This document shows positions 27,164 through 35,788 of a stretch of 64,000 nt of DNA, piece after piece. Made by a program: the position numbers and the translations under genes. Numbering within the stretch: position 1 is the first letter of the stretch; every line of letters starts with the position of its first letter. The notes under the pieces were generated by a model. The model did not search any database, was not told the origin of the DNA, and was given only the letters and a program-made list of their open reading frames with translations. The DNA lies in assembly GCF_000023105.1 (NCBI RefSeq), contig NC_012669.1, forward strand, positions 2,915,025 through 2,979,024, in the 5' to 3' direction. The stretch comes from Beutenbergia cavernae DSM 12333. Its GTDB lineage: Bacteria; Actinomycetota; Actinomycetes; Actinomycetales; Beutenbergiaceae.

Positions 27164-27685
27164 TCAGAACGGCGGCTCGCTCGCCCCGGCGTTCGCCAGC
27201 GCCGGCTCCTCCGCGTCCGCCGCCGGCTCCGCCGAGTCCGCGGGTTCGCCACCGCCGGCCGTGCCGCCCCACGGGTCGTCCGCCCGCGGGTCTCCCGCAT
27301 CCGGGGACGGCTGCGCCCCGTCCTTCTCCCGGACGGTCTTCGCGTACGTGGCGATTCCGTGGGACAGCTCGACGGCGACGGCGTTCGCGCGGATCTCCTG
27401 ATCGGTCACCTCCGCGCCCTGCCCGTTCAGGTAGGTCTCCGCCCCGAGCACGCCCCGCACGAGCACCGGCGTCCCAGTGCGGACGGACGCCGCGACGTTG
27501 TGCGCGAGCTCTCCCCAGCACTTGACGGTGAACCACTGCGTGGGCTCGTCGGCCCACTCCCCCTGCGCGTTGCGCGAGCGACGGTTGCTGGCCAGCCGGA
27601 ACTTCGCGTAGTCCTTGCCGTTCCGGGACAGCGTCGCCGTGTTCCCGGCGCGCCCGCTCACCGTGATGTGGATGTCGTTCTTCAT
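27164..27685 (-). CDS. ssb: single-stranded DNA-binding protein
   Basis: A 173-residue SSB. The OB fold covers about residues 1-110 (ITVSGRAGNTATLSRNGKDYAKFRLASN, QWFTVKCWGELAHNV, VLVRGVLGAETYLN). An acidic Gly/Ala/Pro linker follows and the tip is GASEPPF. The final Pro-Phe is kept but the usual DDDIPF acidic tip is not, so it may be a second, SsbB-like paralogue rather than the replicative one (inference). ATG at 27685 has GGGAGGGG. It lies 76 bp upstream of ettA on the same strand. Confidence 0.92.
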   Translation of the reverse strand: MKNDIHITVSGRAGNTATLSRNGKDYAKFRLASNRRSRNAQGEWADEPTQWFTVKCWGELAHNVAASVRTGTPVLVRGVLGAETYLNGQGAEVTDQEIRANAVAVELSHGIATYAKTVREKDGAQPSPDAGDPRADDPWGGTAGGGEPADSAEPAADAEEPALANAGASEPPF

Positions 27686-27774
27686 GGCCCCTCCCAGGTC
27701 CTGCGGCGAGGTGTCGCGCCGCATCGCCAGGATGACCGGGGCCGGCGGTCGAGCGCCGTGAGCCTGTGGACGCC

Positions 27775-29136
27775 TCAGCCGGAGGCGGGCGGAGCCGTCG
27801 CCGGGGACAACCCGTGGGCGTCGGAGGTGAGGGCGGTCCGGGCGCGGGCGAGCTCGCCGAGCACCCGCTGCGCCGGGTCGACCAGGCGATCCGCGACGAC
27901 CCGCGTGAGGGCCCGCTGAGCCGCATCGCGGTAGGCGACGGCCGCCTCGGCGCCCTCGCGCTCGTTCCGGGCGCGACGCTGCCGAGCCAACCACCCGCGC
28001 TCGGGAGGTCGCGGCACCACGACGTCGGCCAGGGCCGCCGAGGCGGCGTCGCGCAACGATTCCGGTCCGGCGACGGCGGAGCGGACCTCCCGTGCCCACG
28101 CGTCCGGCAGACCGTCCGTGGCGCGGGCGAGCCACGCCTCGCGCACGGCCGCCACCCGGGCGAGGGACGGCGCGCGCACGTCGGTGAGCACGACCCCGCC
28201 GCTGGCGTGCGCCGCGGCCACGGACGAGGCCAGGGCCGGCACCCCCAGCACCGCGCCGAGCCGGTCCGCGACGTGCGCGGCGCTCTCCGCCTCGCGCGGC
28301 TTCGCACCGAGCGCGGCGAGCATCCGGCGGGCCACCGCGCCGGCCTCGGCGCTCGCCGTCCGTTCCGCCATGGTCCGGCGAGCGACGACCTCCGCGAGCA
28401 CGGCTCGGACGGCGGCGACGCCGTCACCCGTCCTGGCCGACGCGCCGAGCACGCTGACCTCGTCGAGCCCGTCCGCCGCGAGCAGCCGCTCCACGTCCGC
28501 CCGCACCTCGTCGAACGCCGCGGGCGTCAGCGTGTCCGACTGGTTGACGACGACGAGCATCGCGTCCTGCCGGGCGGCGAGCTCGCGGAGGTACGCGTCG
28601 TGCAACGCGTTGTCCGCGTACTTCTGCGGATCGACCACCCACACGAGCAGGTCGACGAGCGGCAGCAGCCGGTCGACCTGGCGGGCGTGGCCGACCTCGA
28701 TCGAGTCGTGGTCCGGGAGGTCGAGGAGGACGAGCCCGCGCAGCTCGGCCTGCTCGTCGGCGTCGAGCGCGCTCTCGCGCCCGATGCGCCGGGTGGGCGC
28801 CACCTCGAGGAAGTCGAGCAGCGCGTCCGCCGGCTCACCCCACACGCACGCGCTCGCCTGCGCCGTCGTCGGCCGCTTCGCCCCGACGTCGGCGAACTCC
28901 AGCTGGGAGACGGCGTTGAACAGGGACGACTTTCCCGAACCCGTGCCGCCGACGAGGGCGACGACCGTGTGGTCGACGCCGAGGTCGAGCCGGGTCGCGA
29001 TCCCGGCGAGGTCCCGTTCGGTCCGCGCGACGACGTCGGGAGCGAGCCGGACGCGCGTCGCGGCGAGGATCTCGTGCAGCTCGTCGAGACGCGCCCTGAG
29101 GCGCCGGCCCTCTTCCGTCGTGGTCGTGGTGCTCAT
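27775..29136 (-). CDS. YfjP/dynamin-like GTPase, small partner 2, soluble
   Basis: A 453-residue GTPase paralogous to the one at 21680. G1 is GGTGSGKSSLFNAVSQ, switch I RPTTAQA, G3 LLDLPDHDS, G4 NQSD, and WVVDPQKYADNALHDAYL is nearly shared with the paralogue. The C-terminal membrane helices of the paralogue are absent and the chain ends in an Ala-rich tail, so it should be cytosolic unless held by its partner. Its ATG overlaps the stop of the upstream large partner (ATGA). Confidence 0.85.
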   Translation of the reverse strand: MSTTTTTEEGRRLRARLDELHEILAATRVRLAPDVVARTERDLAGIATRLDLGVDHTVVALVGGTGSGKSSLFNAVSQLEFADVGAKRPTTAQASACVWGEPADALLDFLEVAPTRRIGRESALDADEQAELRGLVLLDLPDHDSIEVGHARQVDRLLPLVDLLVWVVDPQKYADNALHDAYLRELAARQDAMLVVVNQSDTLTPAAFDEVRADVERLLAADGLDEVSVLGASARTGDGVAAVRAVLAEVVARRTMAERTASAEAGAVARRMLAALGAKPREAESAAHVADRLGAVLGVPALASSVAAAHASGGVVLTDVRAPSLARVAAVREAWLARATDGLPDAWAREVRSAVAGPESLRDAASAALADVVVPRPPERGWLARQRRARNEREGAEAAVAYRDAAQRALTRVVADRLVDPAQRVLGELARARTALTSDAHGLSPATAPPASG

Positions 29137-30785
29137 GCGTGGGCCCTCAGCTCGCTGGCGCGCAGGCGCAGTGCCGACGCGGCATCCGGTGGGATCTCCG
29201 CCACGGCCAGGCTGCCGAACGTCTCGCCCTCTGCGGCGATGACCGTGCGGGCCCGGTCGACGAGCAGCGTCGCGGCGCGGTTGATGCGCACGTCGGCGGC
29301 GTCCGGCCAGATCGCGCGTGCGGCGCGGGCGGCCCCCTCGATCCCGACGGCGGCGAGCGCGACCAGCAGCACGCGGCCCTCGTCGTCGAGCAGCGCGCCG
29401 TCGAGCTCGGCCGCCGAGTGCGGGAGCTCCGGCTTCTCGACGACGGCGCGCACCTCGCCCACCCAGCCGTCCCACGCGGCGACGATGCGCGCGCCGCGGC
29501 GCTCGACGGCGTCGCTGCGGGTGAGCCGGGCTGCGAGCTCGCGACCGCCGAGCGCCGGGTCGTCCCACGCCTCGCGGATCCGCAGCTCGACGTCGAGCGC
29601 GGCCGCGCCCACCAGGTCGATGAACGCCTGCCGGGCGTCCGCCGCAACCCCGCGCAGCGCCGTCGTCCGCTCCGGGGTGGTGCGCCGCAGCCGGCGCGCG
29701 GCCAGCCGGCCGCGGGGCAGGTCGACCAGCGGGGCCAGCGGGGCGCCGGAGCTGGCCACGGCGAGCCAGTGGGTGACGGGCGCCCCCTCGGCGACACCGC
29801 CCGAGGTGACCTGCTCGGCGAGCGCGTCCGCCGGCTCCGCGGCCGCCGCCCGCGCCGCCGCGGCGAGCGCGTCGACGGCGTCGAGCTGGGCCTCCACCGC
29901 TGCCGTGAGCGTGGCGATCTCGGCCCGCAACGGCGCCCAGACGCCGCGCAGGGTCCGGGCGATGACGCCGCGCCCGGTGGCCCGGCCGGCCAGGAGCTCG
30001 AGCCAGCCGACGACGTCCTCGACGTAGCGCGGCTCCAGCGGTCCGCTGTGGGGGCCGGCGTCGGGGACGACGAACATCGGCACGGACCCGAACCCGGCCT
30101 CGTCGAGCCGGTGCAGCAGGTCGGCGCGGACCTCGACGAGCACGTCGGCGGACACGCGGTTGAGGACGACGGCGAGCGAGACGCCGCGCTCGTCGGCCGT
30201 GCGCAGGATCCCCCACGGCAGGGCGTCGCCGTACCGGGCCGCCGTCGTGACGAAGAGCCAGAGGTCGGCGGTCTCCACGAGCTCGAGGCCGAGGTGCCGG
30301 TTCTCGGTGTGCACGGAGTCGAGGTCCGGCGCGTCGAGCAGCGCGACGCCCTGGGGGATGCCGGCGGCGGTGACGAGCGCCGTGTGCTCGACGACCGGAT
30401 GGTCGGCGACGAGCTCCCGGTCGTCCGGGTGGACGACGAGCACCGGCTGCTTCGTGGTCGGCCGCAGGACGCCGGCCTCGCTCACGACCTCGCCGGCGAC
30501 CGTGTTCACGAGCGTGGACTTCCCGGCGCCCGTCGAGCCGCCGACGACGACGATCGCCGGCATCGCGAGCTGGCGCAGCCGCGGCAGGAGGTGGGACGTG
30601 ATCTGCGCGCGCACCCGGTCACGCAGGAGTCGCGCCTGGGCGGCCCCCTCGAGCTCCAGCGGGAGCGGGGTGTCGGCGAGGTTCCGCTCGAGGTCGACGA
30701 CCACGTCGAGCACCGGCGCGACCCTCGCCGAGGAGGCGCGGGACGTCGGCTCGACGTGGTCGGCGTGGACCGCGGGCGTGCTCAC
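29133..30785 (-). CDS. dynamin-like GTPase, large partner 2, soluble
   Basis: About 550 residues, paralogous to the gene at 23329. G1 is VVGGSTGAGKSTLVNTVAGE near residue 80, then RPTTKQPVLV, DAPDLDS as G3 and VTTAARYGDALPW. The G4 position reads NRVS, so the Asp that normally selects guanine is missing. No membrane helix is evident. The start is uncertain: GTG at 30785 is preferred, while a TTG at 30848 keeps the frame open; neither has a strong ribosome site. First gene of the minus-strand run down to 21680. Confidence 0.8.
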   Translation of the reverse strand: MSTPAVHADHVEPTSRASSARVAPVLDVVVDLERNLADTPLPLELEGAAQARLLRDRVRAQITSHLLPRLRQLAMPAIVVVGGSTGAGKSTLVNTVAGEVVSEAGVLRPTTKQPVLVVHPDDRELVADHPVVEHTALVTAAGIPQGVALLDAPDLDSVHTENRHLGLELVETADLWLFVTTAARYGDALPWGILRTADERGVSLAVVLNRVSADVLVEVRADLLHRLDEAGFGSVPMFVVPDAGPHSGPLEPRYVEDVVGWLELLAGRATGRGVIARTLRGVWAPLRAEIATLTAAVEAQLDAVDALAAAARAAAAEPADALAEQVTSGGVAEGAPVTHWLAVASSGAPLAPLVDLPRGRLAARRLRRTTPERTTALRGVAADARQAFIDLVGAAALDVELRIREAWDDPALGGRELAARLTRSDAVERRGARIVAAWDGWVGEVRAVVEKPELPHSAAELDGALLDDEGRVLLVALAAVGIEGAARAARAIWPDAADVRINRAATLLVDRARTVIAAEGETFGSLAVAEIPPDAASALRLRASELRAHA

Positions 30786-30910
30786 CCCCACAGACTGCCG
30801 TTCGGCTGCGCGTGCCGCCAAACGTGCGCGCCGGGCGGCAGGGGGCAAATCGACGCGATCGCGCCGACCGTCCGCGCCTCCGGTGCCTGCGTCAGTACGC
30901 TGGGGCTGCA

Positions 30911-30983
<73 letters not shown>

Positions 30984-30994
30984 CCGTCCGATCG

Positions 30995-31741
30995 CTACCG
31001 CTTGCGGGCGCTGACCACCGCGAAACCGAGCTCCTCGGCGGTGTCCGCCTCGAGCATCCGGCGCACCGGGGCGTCCGGCCCGTCTCCCAGCGCGCGGCAC
31101 CAGCGCACCCAGTCGTCGCGGCCGCCGTCCTGGAGACGCGCGACGACGCCGTCGACGAGGCCGGTCAGCTCCCAGTGCCTGGCCCACCACTGCGGAGCGT
31201 GCCAGCCGGCGGTCTCCCAGCCGACGACGTCCGTCACGTAGCCAGGCGGGTCGCTCTCGTACGGGTCGGTCCGCAGGGCCGGCGTCGTCATCCCGACCGC
31301 GCCGCCGGGCCGCACGACGCGGAGCAGCCCGGGCAGGAAGCGCACGTCGGTGCCCAGGTACTCGAACGCGTCGATGCTCACGACGGCGTCGAACTCGTCG
31401 TCCGCGAACGGAAGGTCGCGCGCGTCGCCGTTGACGGCGCTCACGCGGTCGGCGACGCCCGCCTCCTCGAGGGTGGCGTGGAGCTCGTCCGCCTCGACCC
31501 ACAGGTCGAACGCGACCACCTCGACGTCGAGCTCACGAGCCAGGAACACCGACGTGGCACCCTTCCCGCAGCCCAGGTCGAGCACGCGCGCCCCCGGCTG
31601 CAGCTCGACGTCGGCGAGGAGGTCCTCGAGCTGCCACAGCGGGTGCGGCCCCATGTCGAGCCCGAGCACCCAGGCGGGGTCGTACCCGGCGGAACGCGGG
31701 TAGCGGTCAGGGCGGACGAGCTCAGCCGTCGCAGGTGTCAT
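30995..31741 (-). CDS. class I SAM-dependent methyltransferase
   Basis: A 248-residue methyltransferase with the Rossmann SAM motif ARVLDLGCGKGATSVFLA (about residues 50-67), an acidic loop VVAFDLWVEADEL, and motif NGDARDLPFADDEFDAVVSID. The C-terminal half (HAPQWWARHWELTGLVD) resembles cyclopropane-fatty-acid/UbiE-type small-molecule methyltransferases; substrate unknown. ATG at 31741 is preceded by CGGGGC. It converges with tRNA-Arg 11 bp away and is divergent from the DUF1905 gene. Confidence 0.85.
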   Translation of the reverse strand: MTPATAELVRPDRYPRSAGYDPAWVLGLDMGPHPLWQLEDLLADVELQPGARVLDLGCGKGATSVFLARELDVEVVAFDLWVEADELHATLEEAGVADRVSAVNGDARDLPFADDEFDAVVSIDAFEYLGTDVRFLPGLLRVVRPGGAVGMTTPALRTDPYESDPPGYVTDVVGWETAGWHAPQWWARHWELTGLVDGVVARLQDGGRDDWVRWCRALGDGPDAPVRRMLEADTAEELGFAVVSARKR

Positions 31742-31843
31742 GCCCCGAGCATGGCCGCGCGCGTCGGTCGACGGCACGGTGTTTACCGCCGGGCCACCGC
31801 CCGAGAGAGTCGCGTGTCGGCGCCGGCGGCTAGATTCGCAGAC

Positions 31844-32155
31844 GTGAGCGCGGCCACCTACACGTTCGACGCGGCCCTGTGGTGGTGGAAGCCCGACTCC
31901 TCCTGGGTCTTCCTCACGGTGCCGCCGGAGCACGCCGACGAGATCCTGGAGCTCACCGGCGACTCCCCTCGCGGGTTCGGCGCCGTGCGGGTCGAGGTGC
32001 GCATCGGCGCCACCACGTGGCGCACGTCCGTGTTCCCGGACGACAAGCGCGGCAGCTACGTGCTGCCCGTGAAGAAGGGCGTCCGGGCCGCCGAGGGGCT
32101 CGAGGTCGGTTCCCTGGCCACCGTCCACCTGGCCGTGCTGCCGACCGGCGGGTGA
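31844..32155 (+). CDS. DUF1905 family protein
   Basis: A 103-residue protein covering the whole DUF1905 fold: opening FDAALWWWKPDSSWVFLTVPP, then GFGAVRVEVRIGATTWRTSVFP, and SYVLPVKKGVRAAEGLEVG. The family is a small beta-barrel of unknown function. The GTG at 31844 gives the expected length; the longer open frame is shadow of the methyltransferase. Confidence 0.85.
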   Translation: MSAATYTFDAALWWWKPDSSWVFLTVPPEHADEILELTGDSPRGFGAVRVEVRIGATTWRTSVFPDDKRGSYVLPVKKGVRAAEGLEVGSLATVHLAVLPTGG

Positions 32156-32217
32156 ACGCACGGGCCGCGCTGCCCTGAGCGAAATCGGGTTCCCCGCGCG
32201 GCACCGGCGCGCCTAAC

Positions 32218-33213
32218 GTGACGTGCGTGTTCACGCCACCGCCGGAGATCCCGGACGAGCGAGCGGCCCGCGCCGTGCGCGTCGGGTGGGATCTCGACGT
32301 CGTCGACGTCGCCTACGCCCCCGTCGGGTTCGGCAGCCACCACTGGAACGTGCGCACGCGCGACGGCGGACGCCACTTCCTCACGATGGACGACCTGCGA
32401 GCGAAGCGGACGCACGCCGACGAGCCGCTCGCGGAGCCGCGCCGCCGGCTCGTGGCCGCCCTCGTCACCGCGCGGCACCTCCGGGATGCCGGGCTGGAGT
32501 TCGTCATCGCGCCCGAGCGCTCCGTGCTGGGCCGCGTGTGCCTGGACGGCGAGGACGAGTTCGTCGCAGCCCTGTACCCGTTCGTCGAGGGCCGCACCCA
32601 CGCCTACGGCGCCTACCCCGATCCCGCCGCACGGGACGCCGTCGTCCGCCTGCTCGTGAGGCTGCACGGCGTCGGGAGGACGACGGCGCCGCTCGCGCTC
32701 CCCGACGACCTGACGATCCCCAGCCGCGCCGGCCTGGAGGGAGCGCTCGCGGGCCACGCCCCGCCGTCGGCACCCGGTCCGTTCACGGATGTCGCCGCCG
32801 AGGCGCTCGCCACGCACGCGGCGGCCGTGCTCGACGGGCTCGCCCGGTACGACGCCCTCACTACCCGGCTCGATGCGAGCCGGTTCGTCCTGACCCACGG
32901 CGAGCCGCACGCCGCGAACACCATCACGACGGCGTCAGGCCCCGTGCTCATCGACTGGGACACGGCGGCGTTCGCCCCGCCGGAACGCGACCTGTGGTCG
33001 CTCGTCGACCAGGACCCGGGCATCGCCGACGACTACGAGGCGCGCACCGGCACGGCCGTGGAACCGGCCGCCGTCGAGCTGTACCGCCTGCGCTGGGACC
33101 TCGCCGAGGTGGCGTTGTACACCGCCCAGTTCCGCGCCGCTCACGTGGCGAGCGACGACACGCGCACCGCCTGGGACGGTCTCCAGGAGTCGCTCTCCGT
33201 GCTCGCGACCTGA
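32218..33213 (+). CDS. aminoglycoside-phosphotransferase-like kinase
   Basis: A 331-residue protein-kinase-like phosphotransferase. The catalytic loop is THGEPHAANTI and the metal-binding Asp is in LIDWDTAAFAPPERDLW, as in APH/choline kinase families, closest in style to spectinomycin phosphotransferase-like proteins. The N-lobe SHHWNVRTRDGGRHFLTMDD fits nucleotide binding. The true substrate may be a metabolite rather than a drug. The start may be GTG at 32218 or 32227. Its stop lies 3 bases from the convergent oxidoreductase gene. Confidence 0.82.
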   Translation: MTCVFTPPPEIPDERAARAVRVGWDLDVVDVAYAPVGFGSHHWNVRTRDGGRHFLTMDDLRAKRTHADEPLAEPRRRLVAALVTARHLRDAGLEFVIAPERSVLGRVCLDGEDEFVAALYPFVEGRTHAYGAYPDPAARDAVVRLLVRLHGVGRTTAPLALPDDLTIPSRAGLEGALAGHAPPSAPGPFTDVAAEALATHAAAVLDGLARYDALTTRLDASRFVLTHGEPHAANTITTASGPVLIDWDTAAFAPPERDLWSLVDQDPGIADDYEARTGTAVEPAAVELYRLRWDLAEVALYTAQFRAAHVASDDTRTAWDGLQESLSVLAT

Positions 33214-33216
33214 CGG

Positions 33217-34419
33217 TCAGATCGTGCCGGGGAGCTCGGCCGGGTCGACCCGCCCGCGGGCCAGGACGGCGCGGGCCTTGTCGGTCGAGTCCCAGGTGTT
33301 CCACAGGAGCACACCGACCACCCGGTCGCCCTCCAGGTAGTACACCACCCCCTCGGGCTGCCCGTCGCCGCCGGGCGGCGTCCGCCAGTCCTCGACGGTC
33401 CCGAGCCGCGCGTCGAGTCGCCCCACGGCCTCGAACCCGTCGGCGAAGAGGTCCGAGTAGAACGACGGCGTGAACGTGTACTCCTCGGCCGCGCCGGCGA
33501 GGTTGCGACCCGCCTGGCGGCCCATCGTCTGCGCCGCCTCGACGTGCTCCACACGGGTGCGCCCGAGGATCTTGTCGGGATACCGGGCGACGTCCCCGGC
33601 CGCGAACACGTCTCGGTCGGACGAGCGCAGGAAGGAATCGACGACGACGCCGCCCCGTTCCGTGCGCAGGCCGGCCGCCTCGGCGAGAGACAGGTCGATC
33701 TCGATGCCGAGTCCGAGCACGACGGCGTCCGCCTCGATCGCGTCGCCGTCGGAGGTGGTGAGGACGACGCCGGAGCCGTCGTCGCGGACGCGGCCTGATG
33801 CGAGCGTCGTCCCACCACGAACCTCGACCCCGGCGCCGCCGAACGCGGCGTCGAGGTGCGCGGCGAGCGGCGCCGGGTACGTGGCAGCGCCGACGAGCGC
33901 CTCGGGAAAGACCATGGTGACGCGGGTGTCGTTCTGCGCCAGGGCCGCCGCGAGCTCCGTGCCGATGAAGCCGCCGCCGACGACGGCGACGTGCCGTCCG
34001 TTCCCGGCGAGCTCCCGCAGGCGCTGGTAGTCGCGCACCGTGCGGAACGGGATGACCCGGTCGTGCTCCGGCAGGCCGATCCGGCGCGGTGTGCCGCTCG
34101 TCGCGAGCAGCGCCCGGTCGTACCGGTACTCCTCGCCGACGTCGGTGCGTGCGACGTGAGCCGCCGTGTCGAGCTCGACGACCCGTTCCCCCAGGCGCAG
34201 CACCGCCCCGGTGTCCTCCGCCGTCCGTAGCCACACGTCGTCGAACGGCGTGCCCGAGTCCAGCCACAGCTTCTTGGTCAGGTACGGCCGCTGGACGGGC
34301 GCCGTCGGCTCCGCGCCGACGATCCCGATGGAGACCTCGCCGTCGAGGTCGCGGATCCCCCGCGCGGCGGCGTCCGCCGCCATTCCCCCGCCGATGAGCA
34401 GGTACGTGTAGGAGTGCAT
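33217..34419 (-). CDS. FAD-dependent ferredoxin-reductase-like oxidoreductase
   Basis: A 400-residue FAD/NAD(P)H oxidoreductase. FAD motif YLLIGGGMAADAAARGI at residues 6-22, NAD(P)H motif VAVVGGGFIGTELAAALA in the middle, and second FAD motif RDVFAAGDVARYPD. It resembles ferredoxin/rubredoxin reductases and AIF-like proteins and would pass electrons to an unlinked partner. No ferredoxin gene is adjacent. The ATG at 34419 is right before the Rossmann strand; upstream frame is shadow. Confidence 0.88.
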   Translation of the reverse strand: MHSYTYLLIGGGMAADAAARGIRDLDGEVSIGIVGAEPTAPVQRPYLTKKLWLDSGTPFDDVWLRTAEDTGAVLRLGERVVELDTAAHVARTDVGEEYRYDRALLATSGTPRRIGLPEHDRVIPFRTVRDYQRLRELAGNGRHVAVVGGGFIGTELAAALAQNDTRVTMVFPEALVGAATYPAPLAAHLDAAFGGAGVEVRGGTTLASGRVRDDGSGVVLTTSDGDAIEADAVVLGLGIEIDLSLAEAAGLRTERGGVVVDSFLRSSDRDVFAAGDVARYPDKILGRTRVEHVEAAQTMGRQAGRNLAGAAEEYTFTPSFYSDLFADGFEAVGRLDARLGTVEDWRTPPGGDGQPEGVVYYLEGDRVVGVLLWNTWDSTDKARAVLARGRVDPAELPGTI

Positions 34420-34489
34420 GCCCCAAGGCTCGCCCCGCTCCGCGCGGTCCGCACGCTCAGGCGGCGCGTGGCTCCGGCTCCGTGCCGGC

Positions 34490-35299
34490 CTACAGGTCCT
34501 CGTACCGCGCCCGAGCCCACTGGAAGACCCCGTACGCCACGAAGCCGACGGCGACGACCGTGAGGAGGACCTGCCCCAACGGCTGGCCGGCGATCGTGCG
34601 GAACGCGGCGTCGAGGCCGCCCGCAGCCTCGGGGTCCTCGGTGAGCGCGGCGCGGACCAGCAGGCCGCCCACGACGGCGAGGGCGATCCCGTTCCCGACG
34701 TACCCGGCCACGCCCACCCGCTCGACGACGGCCCGGGCGGTGGGCGACATGGCGCCGTCGAGATGGTCGGTGAAGTCGCGCCGGACGCCGCGGACGACCT
34801 GGTACACGCCGATCGCGACGACCGCGAGGCCACCGACCGTCACGATCGCTGTGCCTCCGGGGGACGCGAGCACACCGCCGGCCGCCGCCTCACCTCCGCC
34901 CGATCCGCCGCCACCGGTCGTCCTGATGGCCAGGATCCCGAACACGACGAACGCGACGGCCTTGCCGGCCGCCCCGATCCGCGACGCGAGGCGCCGTCCG
35001 CCGTCCTGGTCGCGGTAGCCCCATGCGGCCTCCGTCAGCTGCCACAGCGCGAGCGCGAAGAGCCCGATCCCCACGACCCACAGCAGGATCGTTCCCCCGG
35101 GAGCGTCGGCGATGAGCGCCATCGCGCCGGCCTGATCGCCTTCGGCGGGCGCGCTGCCCCACGCCATCCGGAACGCGATCCAGCCGACCAGCACGAGGAC
35201 GACGCCGTAGGCGACCAGGCCGACCCGGGCCAGGGCCGTCAGAGCGGGGTGGTCCGCGGCCCGGCGTGCGCCGTCCGACGCACGATCGGCGGCGCTCAT
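34490..35299 (-). CDS. DUF1206 integral membrane protein
   Basis: A 269-residue protein with six predicted membrane helices arranged as three helix pairs, each opening with a G-x-x-x-x-G pattern (RVGLVAYGVVLVLVGW, IGAAGKAVAFVVFGIL, RVGVAGYVGNGIALAVVGG). This threefold repeat is the DUF1206 signature; function unknown. A Gly-rich loop sits between pairs two and three. Its ATG overlaps the sufE stop (ATGA), so it is coupled to sulfur-transfer genes. Confidence 0.88.
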   Translation of the reverse strand: MSAADRASDGARRAADHPALTALARVGLVAYGVVLVLVGWIAFRMAWGSAPAEGDQAGAMALIADAPGGTILLWVVGIGLFALALWQLTEAAWGYRDQDGGRRLASRIGAAGKAVAFVVFGILAIRTTGGGGSGGGEAAAGGVLASPGGTAIVTVGGLAVVAIGVYQVVRGVRRDFTDHLDGAMSPTARAVVERVGVAGYVGNGIALAVVGGLLVRAALTEDPEAAGGLDAAFRTIAGQPLGQVLLTVVAVGFVAYGVFQWARARYEDL

Positions 35300-35751
35300 G
35301 CGGCGCGGCGCTCCCGCACCTGGCGCTGCGCGCGGGCGAGCAGCGCGTCCATCCCGCGCAGCCGCAGCGGTGTGACCGCCTCGTCGAGGCCGAGCGTGTG
35401 CGGGAAGTCAGCGGGGATCGCGAGGACCTCCGCGGTGGTCAGCCCGTCGAGCCCTTCCGCGAGGATCGCCGCGAACCCGCGCGACGTCGGCGCACCGGGC
35501 GGCGCCGAGGCGAAGAAGCGGACGTGGTCGCCGTCGACCTCCACGAACACGGAGATCGGCGACTGGCACTCCGGCACGGGTTCCAGCAGCTCCGGGTGCT
35601 CGGCGTACCGGGCGGGCAGGTCGGGCAGCCCCTGCGAGAACTCGAGCAGCAGCTGCAGGCGGTCCTTGACCCCGAGGGCGAGGAAGTCCTCCTGGATCGC
35701 GGCGAGCGATCCGGGCAGGGCCGGGGAGGCCGACAGCGTGGGCTGGGTCAT
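35296..35751 (-). CDS. sufE: SufE-like sulfur acceptor protein
   Basis: A 151-residue SufE. The acceptor Cys lies in EPVPECQSPISVFVEV. The remainder (KDRLQLLLEFSQGLPDLP, ASAPPGAPTSRGFAAILAEGL) follows SufE/YgdK. In the Suf system it takes persulfide sulfur from a cysteine desulfurase. Here it sits 37 bp downstream of a rhodanese gene, which may make a sulfur-transfer pair. ATG at 35751 has GGGAGG; an in-frame GTG 21 bases upstream is less likely. Confidence 0.9.
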   Translation of the reverse strand: MTQPTLSASPALPGSLAAIQEDFLALGVKDRLQLLLEFSQGLPDLPARYAEHPELLEPVPECQSPISVFVEVDGDHVRFFASAPPGAPTSRGFAAILAEGLDGLTTAEVLAIPADFPHTLGLDEAVTPLRLRGMDALLARAQRQVRERRAA

Positions 35752-35788
35752 CTCCCCATCCTCCCACCGCACGCGATGGGAGCCGTGC

